In this document: piece by piece, positions 18,401-28,923 of the stretch
How positions within the stretch are numbered: the stretch's first letter is position 1
Layout of the letters: each line of letters opens with the position of its first letter
Origin: Acholeplasmatales bacterium
Lineage (GTDB): Bacteria; Bacillota_I; Bacilli_A; Acholeplasmatales; Anaeroplasmataceae
Assembly (NCBI GenBank): GCA_017441525.1
Contig: JAFRXJ010000027.1
Coordinates: 22,625 to 86,624, forward strand
Length of the DNA: 64,000 bases
Reading direction: 5' to 3'
The notes under the pieces: generated by a model
What the model was told of the DNA's origin: nothing
Seen by the model: the letters and a program-made list of their open reading frames with translations, nothing else
Databases searched by the model: none
Made by a program: the position numbers and the translations under genes

Positions 18401-21086
18401 AAATCTTTCTACATCTTGGACATAATTCAAGGTCATCAATTTGTGGAACAATCATCCAACATCTTGCACAAACTTGTCCTACTGCAGGCTCAACCTTAAC
18501 ACTAAATTCATTACCATTAACATATTCAAGTTGAGAAACAATTAATAATTGTTTTGCGTTATCCTTAACAAGGTCGAATACATCACTTGCTTTCTTATCA
18601 AGTGTTAATGTTAATTTAGCATTGAAGCTCTTACCAATAACATTTTGGCTTCTTGCTTCTTCTAATGCTTTATTTACAATATCACGATACTTCATGAATT
18701 CATCAATATTTTCTTCTAGCTTAGTATCTAAATCTAAGTTAGCATTTGGCATATCAGTTAAATATACATCCTCTTCAGTATGATATGGAAGCATATCATA
18801 TGCCTCACTCATTGTATGAGGTAAGATTGGAGATAATAACTTAATTAATGCATCTAAGATTTGATAGAATACAGTTTGAACTGATAATCTTTCATCAGAT
18901 TTTGGATCTTCAATGTATAAGATATCTTTTGTGAAATCAAGATAGAAAGAAGATAATTGTGTAATATAAGCATTTACTTCTCTATATACTTCACCAAAAT
19001 TGAATTTTTCATAATTATTCTTTACACTAGCAATGAATCTTTGAAGCTTAATATATTCATATTTATCAATAGTCTTTAATCTATTATAATCAAGTCCGTT
19101 TGCAGGATTGAAATCAGATGTATTAGACATTAAGAATCTTAAAGTATTTCTAATTTTTCTATATGCTTCAGATACTTGTTTTAAGATATCTTGAGATAAT
19201 GGCATATCTGCTCTATATTCAACAGATGCAACCCATAATCTTAAAATATCAGCACCTGATTGGTTACATACCTTAATTGGGTCAACTGTATTGCCTAAAG
19301 ACTTAGACATCTTTCTTCCTTGACCATCAAGAGTAAATCCGTGAGAAACTACAGTCTTATATGGAGCACATCCCTTTGTAGCAACAGATGTGATAATAGA
19401 TGAATTAAACCATCCTCTATATTGGTCTGAGCCCTCTAAATATAAGTCAGCAGGGAATTTTAATCCTCTTCTTTCTAATAACATGTATGAAGATCCTGAA
19501 TCGAACCATACATCCATGATATCATTTTCTTTTGTGAATTTACCATTAGGGCTTCCCGGATGAGTAAATCCTTCTGGTAATAAATCCTTTGCTTCCTTTT
19601 CAAACCAGATATTTGAACCATATTTACCAAATAGGTCAGCAACATGTGCTAATACCTTTTGGTCTAAAATTGAATCACCATTTTCAGCATAGAATACTGG
19701 GATAGGTACCCCCCAAGCTCTTTGACGTGAAATGCACCAATCATGTCTATCCTTAATCATGTTAGAAATTCTAATATCACCCCATGATGGATTCCAATTT
19801 ACATTTTTAATAGCATTTAAGATTTCATCTTTGATTGGGTCGATAGATGCAAACCATTGTGGTGTAGCACGGAAAATAACTGGTTTCTTTGTTCTCCAGT
19901 CATGTGGATAGCTGTGGACAATTGGGTCATATAGCATTAATGAACCATTTTCCTTCATATCAGCCATAATTGCATCTTCAGAATCAGCATAGAACATACC
20001 AGCATATTTACCAGCATTTTCCATTTGATATCCCTTAGAATCTACTGCAACCATAATATCTAGACCATATTGCTTACCTGCAACATAGTCCTCCTCACCA
20101 TAACCTGGAGCGATATGTACAAATCCTGTACCATCAGTTGTTGTAACATAATCAGCATTAATTACTGGAGATACTCTATCATATAATGAATGCTTATATT
20201 TTAAGCCTAATAAATCAGATCCTCTTACATGAGCAATCTCTTTAACATTTTCTAATTTTAATTTTTGTGATAATGCATTTAAAAGATCAGATGCACAAAT
20301 TAATTTACCAAAATTAGATGTTTCAAATACAACATAATCAATTAATGGTCCTGCAGCAACAGCTAGGTTACAAGGTAATGTCCAAGGTGTTGTTGTCCAA
20401 ATCATTAATGAAGCATCTTTATAAATATCTTTTCCATCAACGATATTCCACTTGAAATAAATTGAATTAGATTTAATATCTTTATATTCAATTTCAGCTT
20501 CAGCAAGAGCTGATTCAGATGATGGTGACCAATAAACTGGCTTTAAGCCCTTATAAATAAGACCCTTTTCAGCCATTTTAGCAAATACTAAAATTTGGTC
20601 GCGTTCAAAATCATGTTGTAATGTGATATATGGATGATCAAAATCACCAAGTACTCCAAGTCTTTCAAAACCAGCCTTTTGTCTTTCAACTTGCTTATAT
20701 GCATATTCTTCACAAAGCTTTCTAAATTCAGCTAGAGGCTTATCCTTTCTTGAGATGCCTGATTTTTGAAGTGCATTCTCAATTGGAAGACCGTGTGTAT
20801 CCCAACCAGGAATATAAACAGACTTGTAACCATTCATATTGTAATATCTAACAACGAAGTCCTTCAAGATCTTGTTTAATGCATGTCCTAGATGGATATC
20901 ACCATTTGCGTATGGAGGTCCATCATGTAATGTATATTCTCTCTTTCCTTCGTTCTTTCTTATAACTTTATTGTATAAGTCAATATCTTTCCATTTCTTT
21001 TGAATTTGAGGTTCCTTGTTATTTAAATTACCTCTCATTTCAAAAGCAGTTTTACCCATATATAGGGTATCCTTATAATCTTTCAT
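18387..21086 (-). CDS. ileS: Isoleucyl-tRNA synthetase
   Basis: Charges tRNA-Ile. The 899-residue class I synthetase has the HIGH motif as HLGH (65-68) within PPYANGDIHLGHALNK, the editing (CP1) domain with TTTPWTLPCNLAVA, the KMSKS loop in GQGRKMSKSLGNTVDP-like context (about 595) and a C-terminal zinc site (CARCW, CPRC). Domain order and length match the bacterial mupirocin-sensitive type. A T-box leader lies directly upstream and controls it by tRNA charging. Confidence 0.98.
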   Translation of the reverse strand: MKDYKDTLYMGKTAFEMRGNLNNKEPQIQKKWKDIDLYNKVIRKNEGKREYTLHDGPPYANGDIHLGHALNKILKDFVVRYYNMNGYKSVYIPGWDTHGLPIENALQKSGISRKDKPLAEFRKLCEEYAYKQVERQKAGFERLGVLGDFDHPYITLQHDFERDQILVFAKMAEKGLIYKGLKPVYWSPSSESALAEAEIEYKDIKSNSIYFKWNIVDGKDIYKDASLMIWTTTPWTLPCNLAVAAGPLIDYVVFETSNFGKLICASDLLNALSQKLKLENVKEIAHVRGSDLLGLKYKHSLYDRVSPVINADYVTTTDGTGFVHIAPGYGEEDYVAGKQYGLDIMVAVDSKGYQMENAGKYAGMFYADSEDAIMADMKENGSLMLYDPIVHSYPHDWRTKKPVIFRATPQWFASIDPIKDEILNAIKNVNWNPSWGDIRISNMIKDRHDWCISRQRAWGVPIPVFYAENGDSILDQKVLAHVADLFGKYGSNIWFEKEAKDLLPEGFTHPGSPNGKFTKENDIMDVWFDSGSSYMLLERRGLKFPADLYLEGSDQYRGWFNSSIITSVATKGCAPYKTVVSHGFTLDGQGRKMSKSLGNTVDPIKVCNQSGADILRLWVASVEYRADMPLSQDILKQVSEAYRKIRNTLRFLMSNTSDFNPANGLDYNRLKTIDKYEYIKLQRFIASVKNNYEKFNFGEVYREVNAYITQLSSFYLDFTKDILYIEDPKSDERLSVQTVFYQILDALIKLLSPILPHTMSEAYDMLPYHTEEDVYLTDMPNANLDLDTKLEENIDEFMKYRDIVNKALEEARSQNVIGKSFNAKLTLTLDKKASDVFDLVKDNAKQLLIVSQLEYVNGNEFSVKVEPAVGQVCARCWMIVPQIDDLELCPRCRKILNNR

Positions 21087-21103
21087 CTTGCTTCCTCCTT
21101 AAA

Positions 21104-21345
21104 TAAAAAAAATCCTTAAGAATAATATCTTAAGGACGAATTATCGCGGTACCACCTTAATTCTGTATAAATAAATATACAGCACTTAATTATGCTTTAA
21201 CGCAGCAATACGTGATTGAATACTTAGTTTCTTCAATCAAGCTCCTCCAGTGATCCGAATAAAATCAATTGTCTACATTTCACCATTACTGTAGCTCTCT
21301 AAACCATGAATTTTTATTCATGCTGGTATCAACACTAAAAACATA
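21104..21345 (-). promoter_or_regulatory. T-box leader (isoleucine) of ileS
   Basis: The gap upstream of ileS holds a complete T-box riboswitch on the minus strand. Stem I includes AGAGAGC (about 21293-21300) and a candidate ATC isoleucine specifier at 21252-21254. The T-box AAGGTGGTACCGCG is at 21145-21158. A terminator stem TCCTTAAGA/TCTTAAGGA (21113-21121 with 21128-21136) is followed by eight T, and the T-box 3' side overlaps its antiterminator. Uncharged tRNA-Ile should stabilise the antiterminator and allow ileS transcription. Confidence 0.95.
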
Positions 21346-21350
21346 TTAAG

Positions 21351-21379
21351 ATTATACTATTATTTTTATTTGTTGTAAA
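21351..21379 (-). promoter_or_regulatory. Promoter of the ileS T-box transcript
   Basis: Minus-strand TTTACA (21374-21379), 17 nt, TATAAT (21351-21356). It starts transcription just before the first stem of the T-box. Confidence 0.8.
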
Positions 21380-21406
21380 GAAAAACAATATAAATAATAA
21401 TTTATA

Positions 21407-22042
21407 TTATTCTATATTTAAATTATAGTTTGATAATTTTTTAATATCTTCCCAATGATTTTGATTATCAAAAATAGCTAATGTATCAAAGCCTTGTTCT
21501 TTAGCTCCTGATATAGCATGATATACATCTTCAACGACAAGTGCATCTTTTTTATTAAAGCCTTCAAGCTCTAATATCTTATTGAAGCCTGTACCACCAC
21601 TTTTAGTAATGCCCATATTACTAGCCGAATAGATATAATCAAAATATTTATTAATATCATTTGTCTTAAATGAATCATCTAATAATTCATTTGCTGTAGC
21701 TGAAAATAATACGACTCTTCCATTTCTTTTAAGCTCTTCTAAAAGCTCTTTAGCTCCTGGTTTTAGTTTTTGCATAACATATTGCTTTCTAACAAAGTTA
21801 TACATTTTATTTTCAAGCTCAGCATAAGAGATATTATTATAATAATTCTTATGAATATATCTTACTGCTTCAACATTTGTTTGTTCTTTTGCTATCTCAT
21901 CTATATCAACATCAAATTTAATATTTGATTCTTTTAAGAAATTTGATAATAAATGAGACCACATACCCATTGAATCTAATAATGTGCCATCATAATCAAC
22001 AATGAATAGCTTATAATTCTTTAAATATTCTAGATTATTCAA
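21407..22042 (-). CDS. HAD-family phosphatase (beta-phosphoglucomutase/phosphatase-like)
   Basis: HAD hydrolase with the nucleophile motif FIVDYDGTLLDS, a cap domain of about 70 residues, motif II FSATANE, motif III Lys in KSGGTGFNKIL and motif IV VVEDVYHAISGAKEQG. Probable small-molecule phosphatase; substrate unknown. No ATG is available. A TTG at 22042 has AGGAG 9 nt upstream and leaves an 8-nt overlap with the ABC gene, whereas the longest frame (start 22078) would overlap by 44 nt and has no ribosome-binding site. It is the last gene of the marR-ABC operon. Confidence 0.82.
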   Translation of the reverse strand: MNNLEYLKNYKLFIVDYDGTLLDSMGMWSHLLSNFLKESNIKFDVDIDEIAKEQTNVEAVRYIHKNYYNNISYAELENKMYNFVRKQYVMQKLKPGAKELLEELKRNGRVVLFSATANELLDDSFKTNDINKYFDYIYSASNMGITKSGGTGFNKILELEGFNKKDALVVEDVYHAISGAKEQGFDTLAIFDNQNHWEDIKKLSNYNLNIE

Positions 22043-24077
22043 GTTCAAATGCTCCTGTATATAATTGATAATAAACACCTTTTTGACTAATTAAATCATC
22101 ATGGTCTCCTCTTTCAATTATAGAACCATGATCTAATACCATAATAGCATTACTATTTTGAACTGTAGATAATCTATGAGCAATAACAAATACAGTTCTT
22201 CCCTTCATAAGTGAATCCATACCACTTTCAACTAATGCTTCAGTTCTTGTATCAATTGAAGATGTTGCTTCATCTAGAATCATAACTGGAGTATCTGCAA
22301 GCTCAGCTCTAGCAATTGATAATAATTGTCTTTGACCTTGAGATAATTGACTACCATTTCCAGTTAATCTTGTATCAAATCCTTCAGGTAATCTTGTAAT
22401 GAAATCATAAGCATTAGCTGTCTTAGCTGCTTCCATTACTTCTTCATCAGTTGCATCTAACCTACCATATCTAATATTTTCCATTACTGTGCCAGTAAAT
22501 AGATTAGTATCTTGTAATACTATACCAATACTTCTTCTTAAATCATCTTTCTTAATCTTATTAATATTAATTCCATCATATCTAATCTTACCATCAGCGA
22601 TATCATAGAATCTATTAATTAGATTTGTAATAGTAGTTTTACCTGCACCTGTTGCACCTACAAAGGCAATCTTTTGACCTGGCTTAGCATAAATATTTAC
22701 ATTGTGTAATACTATCTTATCAGGGAAATAACCAAAATCAACATCATATAGTCTAATATCACCTTTTAATTCTGTATAAGTGATAGTTCCATCAGAATGT
22801 GGATGCTTCCAAGCCCATTTACCAGTCTTTTCATCTGATTCAGTAATATTTCCGTTCTCATCAATTGTTGCGTTAACTAATGTTACATATCCATTATCTT
22901 CTTCAGGCTTTTGATCTAATAATTCAAATATTCTATCAGCACCTGCAAGACCCATAACAACAGCATTTAATTGCATTGATACCTGGTTAAATGAATTTGC
23001 AAATTGTCTTGCCATACCTAAATATGCAACAGCTATACCTATAGTTAGAGTTACACCCATTTCAGGTGAAGCAGGAAGTAATGTAAAGAATGTCTTTTCA
23101 GCGTTACCAAAGCCTCTTAATGAGAAATTATATACATTATTAACTACTAATACTACACCTAAAATTGCGACGATAACATATAATATATTTCCGATATTAT
23201 GAATGATTGGAGCTAATATGTTAGCATAAGCATTAGCTTTATATGCATCATCATTTAATTGATCATTTAATACATTAAAGTCTGCTTTAGATTTTTCTTC
23301 ATGATTAAATACTTTAACTACCTTTTGACCATTCATCATTTCTTCAATAAAGCCTTCGGCCATCGCAATTGATTTTTGTTGTTTAATGAAATATTTAGCA
23401 GAACCTCCACCAACTTTCTTTGTAACAAAGAAAATGAATATAACAGCTACTATTACAGCTAGAGTTAACCATAAACTATAATACATCATTACGCAGAAAA
23501 GTAATGATACAGTAATCATTGTTTGAACAAATTGTGGAATACTCTGAGATATCAATTGTCTTATAGCATCAACATCATTTGTATATGTTGACATTATTTC
23601 ACCATGAGGATTTCTATCGAAATATGAAATAGGAAGCTTTTCCATCTTCTTAAACATATCCATTCTCATTCTATATAAGAATCCTTGAGTTACAGTACAA
23701 ATTAATTGATTATATAGGGTTGTTGCTGTAATTGATGCTAAATAAACACATCCTAAAGCAATAGATAAACCAATTAATTTTTCCTTGATTGCATCAAAAC
23801 CAACATTTTGAACTTGAGATGCAAAATCATTAATCTTGTATAAGCCATCAACTACTTCTCCATGTACTACATTTTGTTCAATTCCTTCATACATTAAATT
23901 AATGAATTGAGGCATAAATATTGATGCAGATATTGCACCTACTGCTGCAATAACTAAACAGATACAAATAATTGTAAATCTTACAGGATAAGTTTTAAAT
24001 ACATATCCTAATAATCTTTTTAATGTTTGTTTTTTATTAAAATTTCTTTTTGAAGGTTTAACATTAATTCTTGGCAT
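22035..24077 (-). CDS. Heterodimeric ABC exporter, catalytically complete half
   Basis: A 680-residue half-transporter with six membrane helices (about 20-360) and a nucleotide-binding domain. Walker A GATGAGKTT, Walker B VMILDEATS with the catalytic Glu and the switch His in IAHRLST are canonical; its signature is LSQGQ rather than LSGGQ. The extracellular loop after the first helix and the insert before the NBD (DENGNITESDEKTG) are long. The start at 24077 is chosen because GGAGG lies 7 nt upstream, three codons inside the longest frame. It overlaps the preceding ABC gene, and the two fit the TM287/288, LmrCD-like exporter type. Substrate unknown; drug or lipid export is likely from the adjacent MarR. 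Confidence 0.92.
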   Translation of the reverse strand: MPRINVKPSKRNFNKKQTLKRLLGYVFKTYPVRFTIICICLVIAAVGAISASIFMPQFINLMYEGIEQNVVHGEVVDGLYKINDFASQVQNVGFDAIKEKLIGLSIALGCVYLASITATTLYNQLICTVTQGFLYRMRMDMFKKMEKLPISYFDRNPHGEIMSTYTNDVDAIRQLISQSIPQFVQTMITVSLLFCVMMYYSLWLTLAVIVAVIFIFFVTKKVGGGSAKYFIKQQKSIAMAEGFIEEMMNGQKVVKVFNHEEKSKADFNVLNDQLNDDAYKANAYANILAPIIHNIGNILYVIVAILGVVLVVNNVYNFSLRGFGNAEKTFFTLLPASPEMGVTLTIGIAVAYLGMARQFANSFNQVSMQLNAVVMGLAGADRIFELLDQKPEEDNGYVTLVNATIDENGNITESDEKTGKWAWKHPHSDGTITYTELKGDIRLYDVDFGYFPDKIVLHNVNIYAKPGQKIAFVGATGAGKTTITNLINRFYDIADGKIRYDGININKIKKDDLRRSIGIVLQDTNLFTGTVMENIRYGRLDATDEEVMEAAKTANAYDFITRLPEGFDTRLTGNGSQLSQGQRQLLSIARAELADTPVMILDEATSSIDTRTEALVESGMDSLMKGRTVFVIAHRLSTVQNSNAIMVLDHGSIIERGDHDDLISQKGVYYQLYTGAFELE

Positions 24078-25857
24078 TTGCTTCACCTCCAGATACTCTA
24101 TTTTGTGAATAATAAATTTCTTGATAAATCTTATTATTCTTTAATAATTCATTATGCGTACCACTAGCTTCTATTCTTCCGTTATCCATGATTATGATTA
24201 AATCAGATTCTTGAATTGAAGCAATTCTTTGAGCAATTATTATCTTAGTTGTTTCAGGAATAAATTCCTTAAATCCCTTTCTAATAATTGAATCTGTCTT
24301 AGTATCAACGGCTGATGTAGAATCATCTAAGATTAAAATCTTAGGATTTTTAAGTAGGGCTCTTGCGATACATAATCTTTGTTTTTGTCCACCAGATACA
24401 TTTGTACCACCTTGTGTGATTTCTGTATCATATTTTTCAGTGAAAGATTCAATGAATTCATCAGCACATGCTAGTTTACATGCATGCTTAATTTCTTCAT
24501 CAGTTGCATCTTCTTTTCCCCATCTTAAATTATCTTTAATAGTACCTTTAAATAATAAATTCTTTTGTAAAACAACTGATACATTATCTCTTAATGTAAC
24601 TAAATCATATTTTCTAACATCAATACCACCAACATAAACAGCACCTTCTGTTACATCATATAATCTTGATATTAGATTAACAAATGTTGTTTTAGATGAA
24701 CCTGTAGATCCTAAAACACCTACAGTCATACCACTTTTTATTTCAATATTAATATCTCTTAAAGAATACATTTCTGCAGAAAGTGAATATTTAAATGATA
24801 CATTATCAAATTTAATACTTCCATCTTTGATTTCCATAACAGGATTTTCAGGATTTACTAAGCTTGATTTTTCATCTAATACTTCAACTATTCTCTTTGC
24901 AGATTCAATAGCCATAACAATCATAACGATAACCATTGAAAACATCATTAATGCCATTAAAGCTTGGAAACCATATGTTGTTAATGATTGGAATTGACCA
25001 ACTGTAACAGAGTTAAAGAAATATACCTTATTTCCATCTTCATTCAATCCTAAATATGCTGAATTTTTAACAATTAGAATTGAGCCTACTACTAATAAAG
25101 ATAACATTAATGCATTAACAGATAACTGCATTACAGGGCCATTTAAGGCAATAATTCTTTCAGCTCTTGTAAAATCTGTCTTTAATTTGCCAGCAGCCTT
25201 ATCAAATTTCTTTATTTCGTGTTCTTCTCTAACAAATGATTTTACTACTCTAATACCATCAATATTTTCCTTTATAGAATCATTTAAGGCATCATATTCT
25301 TTGAAGATTCTTCTAAAAATCTTCATAGCAAATATCATTATTAATATTAAAGCGATAGCTAAGAATGGAATTAGTATAGTAAATATCCAAGCAAGCTCTG
25401 GACATATAATAAATGACATTATAGCTGAAAATATTAGCATTAATGGTGATCTAATCGCAGTTCTTATAACCATCATATATGCATTTTGAACATTTGTAAC
25501 ATCTGTTGTCATTCTTGTAACTAAGCTTGATGCCTGGAATTTATCAATATTAGCGAATGAAAACTTAGTAATATTTTCATACATATCTTTTCTTAAATTT
25601 TTGGCAAAGCCAGCACTAGCCTTTGCGCAAAACATACCAGCTAAACCACCAAATACTAATGAGGCAATAGCCATTACAACTAAAATGATAGATAATTTTG
25701 TTATTTCAGCACTATTAGTATTATTCATTTGATCAACTAATTTTGCAGTAACGAAAGGAAGAGCACATTCCATAAACACTTCACATACAATGAATATAAT
25801 AGATAAAATACTTGGAGTTTTATATTCTCTTATGCTTTTAAGTAACTTTCTAATCAT
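24064..25857 (-). CDS. Heterodimeric ABC exporter, degenerate-site half
   Basis: A 597-residue half-transporter with six membrane helices and an ATPase domain. Its Walker A reads GSTGSSKTT (Ser where Gly usually precedes Lys), the residue after Walker B is Asp (ILILDDSTSA, not DE), and the switch His is Gln (IIAQRIAS), while the signature VSGGQ is intact. This is the expected pattern for the subunit forming the non-hydrolysing site, whose partner supplies a complete Walker B. It overlaps marR by ATGA and its partner by 14 nt, so the three are translationally coupled. Confidence 0.93.
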   Translation of the reverse strand: MIRKLLKSIREYKTPSILSIIFIVCEVFMECALPFVTAKLVDQMNNTNSAEITKLSIILVVMAIASLVFGGLAGMFCAKASAGFAKNLRKDMYENITKFSFANIDKFQASSLVTRMTTDVTNVQNAYMMVIRTAIRSPLMLIFSAIMSFIICPELAWIFTILIPFLAIALILIMIFAMKIFRRIFKEYDALNDSIKENIDGIRVVKSFVREEHEIKKFDKAAGKLKTDFTRAERIIALNGPVMQLSVNALMLSLLVVGSILIVKNSAYLGLNEDGNKVYFFNSVTVGQFQSLTTYGFQALMALMMFSMVIVMIVMAIESAKRIVEVLDEKSSLVNPENPVMEIKDGSIKFDNVSFKYSLSAEMYSLRDINIEIKSGMTVGVLGSTGSSKTTFVNLISRLYDVTEGAVYVGGIDVRKYDLVTLRDNVSVVLQKNLLFKGTIKDNLRWGKEDATDEEIKHACKLACADEFIESFTEKYDTEITQGGTNVSGGQKQRLCIARALLKNPKILILDDSTSAVDTKTDSIIRKGFKEFIPETTKIIIAQRIASIQESDLIIIMDNGRIEASGTHNELLKNNKIYQEIYYSQNRVSGGEANAKN

Positions 25858-26294
25858 TTTATCATCCCCTTCTCTAAATTATTTTCCATACAATCTAATA
25901 CCTTAAAGAATATATCTAATTCTTCTTCAGATATATTATTAGTTAATTGTTTTTCAAATTGATTTAAATCATTTATAACATCTTTAGCTAATTCTTTCGC
26001 AAGATCTGTTAAAACTAATTTTTTAAGTCTTGCATCATTATCTACTTTTTCTCTAATGATTATATTTTTCTTTTCCATTAAAGAAATAATATTAGACGCA
26101 GTTGATCTTGTAATACCAAATTCTTTTTCAATATCCTTTTGATATACATCAGTTTTAGAATTATAAATATAAACAATAATAAAACAATTAGTACCAGATA
26201 AATTTTCTAATCTTTTAATTGATTCTAAATTATCAATTACTCTTTTAATTTTTGTAGAAACACATTTAATTCTTTTACCGATTTTTTTTGCCAT
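25854..26294 (-). CDS. MarR-family transcriptional regulator
   Basis: A 146-residue winged-helix regulator: FGITRSTASNIISLMEKKNII is the recognition helix region, followed by the wing DNDARLKKLVLTD. The start MAKKIGKR at 26294 is used because GGAGG lies 5 nt upstream; a longer frame (start 26336) has no ribosome-binding site. First gene of the operon with the ABC exporter pair, so it is probably a local, ligand-responsive repressor of that pump. Confidence 0.92.
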   Translation of the reverse strand: MAKKIGKRIKCVSTKIKRVIDNLESIKRLENLSGTNCFIIVYIYNSKTDVYQKDIEKEFGITRSTASNIISLMEKKNIIIREKVDNDARLKKLVLTDLAKELAKDVINDLNQFEKQLTNNISEEELDIFFKVLDCMENNLEKGMIK

Positions 26295-26390
26295 GTTTAC
26301 CTCCAAAAATTGTTTTATATCAAACATTATAATCATTTTATTTTTATTGTCAAGAGTTTCACATGATTAAACATATTTTTATTAAAAAAT

Positions 26391-26430
26391 AAAAAAAGAA
26401 GAGTGCTACTTAACTAGCTTGATCTTCTTC
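26391..26430 (-). terminator. Probable terminator after the YcxB-like gene
   Basis: Minus-strand AAGAAGA and GCTA pair with TAGC and TCTTCTT, followed by seven T; the hairpin includes the end of the coding region. Confidence 0.45.
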
Positions 26431-26942
26431 TTTGTTGTTGTAATGTTTTTTCTAAAGAATTCTTCCATTTTTTCAGATTCAAATCCTGATTTTAAGACAT
26501 AAATAGAATCTGATTCATTAAATATTATTTCATATCCATCATTATATTCATAAATACCTTTTAGATACATATATGAATACTTTAAATTCTTATTTTTTTC
26601 ACCTATTTTAGCTTCTATAGAAACACTATTTTCTTTAAAAGTAAAATTATATAAAATACCAGTTTTAATTATCTCTGGATTATTCTTTTCAACTCTTTTT
26701 CTCATCATCTTTAGATCAACTATAACATAGATGACAAAGGCTACACCTATTGCTGAAATAACAGCTCCCATTGTAATAACATTTGCTTCTTTTATAATTA
26801 ATCCTATTACTAAAGATAAAATACCTATTACGAATATAACTAAAACATATAAATATTTCTTTCTTTGATCTCTTGATGCTGATTTTAAAAGAATCTCTGT
26901 AGTTTTTTCTCCAGATAACTCAGTTCTATTTTTTACAACCAT
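26406..26942 (-). CDS. YcxB-like membrane protein
   Basis: A 178-residue protein with two membrane helices (about 30-50 and 55-75) and a C-terminal strand-rich domain of the YcxB type (YNFTFKENSVSIEAK, YSYMYLKGIYEYNDGYEIIF, YVLKSGF). The family has no established function. It starts 13 nt after the PNPOx-like gene, so the two may be cotranscribed. Confidence 0.75.
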   Translation of the reverse strand: MVVKNRTELSGEKTTEILLKSASRDQRKKYLYVLVIFVIGILSLVIGLIIKEANVITMGAVISAIGVAFVIYVIVDLKMMRKRVEKNNPEIIKTGILYNFTFKENSVSIEAKIGEKNKNLKYSYMYLKGIYEYNDGYEIIFNESDSIYVLKSGFESEKMEEFFRKNITTTKKKIKLVK

Positions 26943-26955
26943 AATATCTCCCTAA

Positions 26956-27360
26956 TTATATTTCAAACGACTCAGATGGTGCAGTAAATGATGAGAATGT
27001 AGCTGTTGCATTCTTAAAATATAACATTTGCATATTACCATCATCTTCATTATACATGCCTCTTAAAGAAGGCATCTTTTCTAACATAAGTGTCTTAATT
27101 TCTCTATTTTTATCTTCAACTAGTTCTCCACTTACTCTTAACCATTTTCCATCCTTAAAAGCACAAATTTCTGCCTTAGGATTATTAGCTAATTGATGTG
27201 AAACAGGTTTAATTTTTCCAGTTTGAATAAATAATTTATTATTATAAACAATTGCAGTACCAAATGGTCTTACTCTAGGTTGATCACCTTCTACTGTTGC
27301 TAGATAATAAACTTGAGTTTCATCTAAAAATGATAATATTCTTTCTAAATTCTTATTCAT
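26956..27360 (-). CDS. Pyridoxamine 5'-phosphate oxidase-like flavoprotein
   Basis: A 134-residue split-barrel FMN-binding protein: LATVEGDQPRVRPFG at about 19-33, KLFIQTGKIKPVSHQL, NPKAEICAFKDGKWLRVSGEL. Such short proteins bind flavin or F420-like cofactors and are usually oxidoreductases of unknown substrate. The longest frame begins inside tRNA-Gln (the extra residues encode tRNA sequence), so the ATG at 27360 with GAGGTGA upstream is chosen. Confidence 0.88.
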   Translation of the reverse strand: MNKNLERILSFLDETQVYYLATVEGDQPRVRPFGTAIVYNNKLFIQTGKIKPVSHQLANNPKAEICAFKDGKWLRVSGELVEDKNREIKTLMLEKMPSLRGMYNEDDGNMQMLYFKNATATFSSFTAPSESFEI

Positions 27361-27385
27361 AAATCTCACCTCTAGTTCTTTTTTA

Positions 27386-27460
27386 TGGCAGCAGCTACAG
27401 GATTCGAACCTGTGCATACCGGGGTCAGAGTCCGGGGCCTTACCGCTTGGCTAAGCTGCT
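27386..27460 (-). tRNA. tRNA-Gln (anticodon CUG)
   Basis: 75 nt with encoded CCA. The acceptor AGCAGCT/AGCTGCT, D stem GCC/GGC, and T arm ACAGG-TTCGAAT-CCTGT pair fully. The anticodon loop is CTCTGAC, anticodon CTG, reading CAG. The anticodon stem CCGGA/CCCGG has an A-C mismatch beside the loop. The closely similar Bacillus tRNA-Gln carries TTG. It follows the enolase terminator with a 3-nt gap. Confidence 0.95.
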
Positions 27461-27485
27461 ATAAAAAGGGCCATAGGCCCTTTCA
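27461..27485 (-). terminator. Terminator between eno and tRNA-Gln
   Basis: AAAGGGCC/GGCCCTTT, 27465-27472 with 27476-27483, 3-nt loop and a T run on the minus strand. It precedes the tRNA, so the tRNA depends on read-through or a promoter not seen here. Confidence 0.85.
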
Positions 27486-27500
27486 TGTTTTTTTATTTAA

Positions 27501-28832
<1,332 letters not shown>

Positions 28833-28854
28833 TTATGTTTTTAAAACCGAGTTA

Positions 28855-28860
28855 ATTATA
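28855..28860 (-). promoter_or_regulatory. Enolase -10 element
   Basis: TATAAT on the minus strand 44 nt upstream of the enolase start; the -35 is poor (TTGTAT with 18-nt spacing). Confidence 0.5.
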
Positions 28861-28923
28861 CTATATAATTAATAAAATATACAAAAATATTTAATATTAA
28901 AGAAATTGAAAACGTTTTATAAT

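Noticed and set aside
26956..27417. Longer frame of the PNPOx-like protein starting inside the tRNA
   Set aside because: The extra N-terminus encodes tRNA-Gln sequence; a good ribosome-binding site precedes the ATG at 27360.
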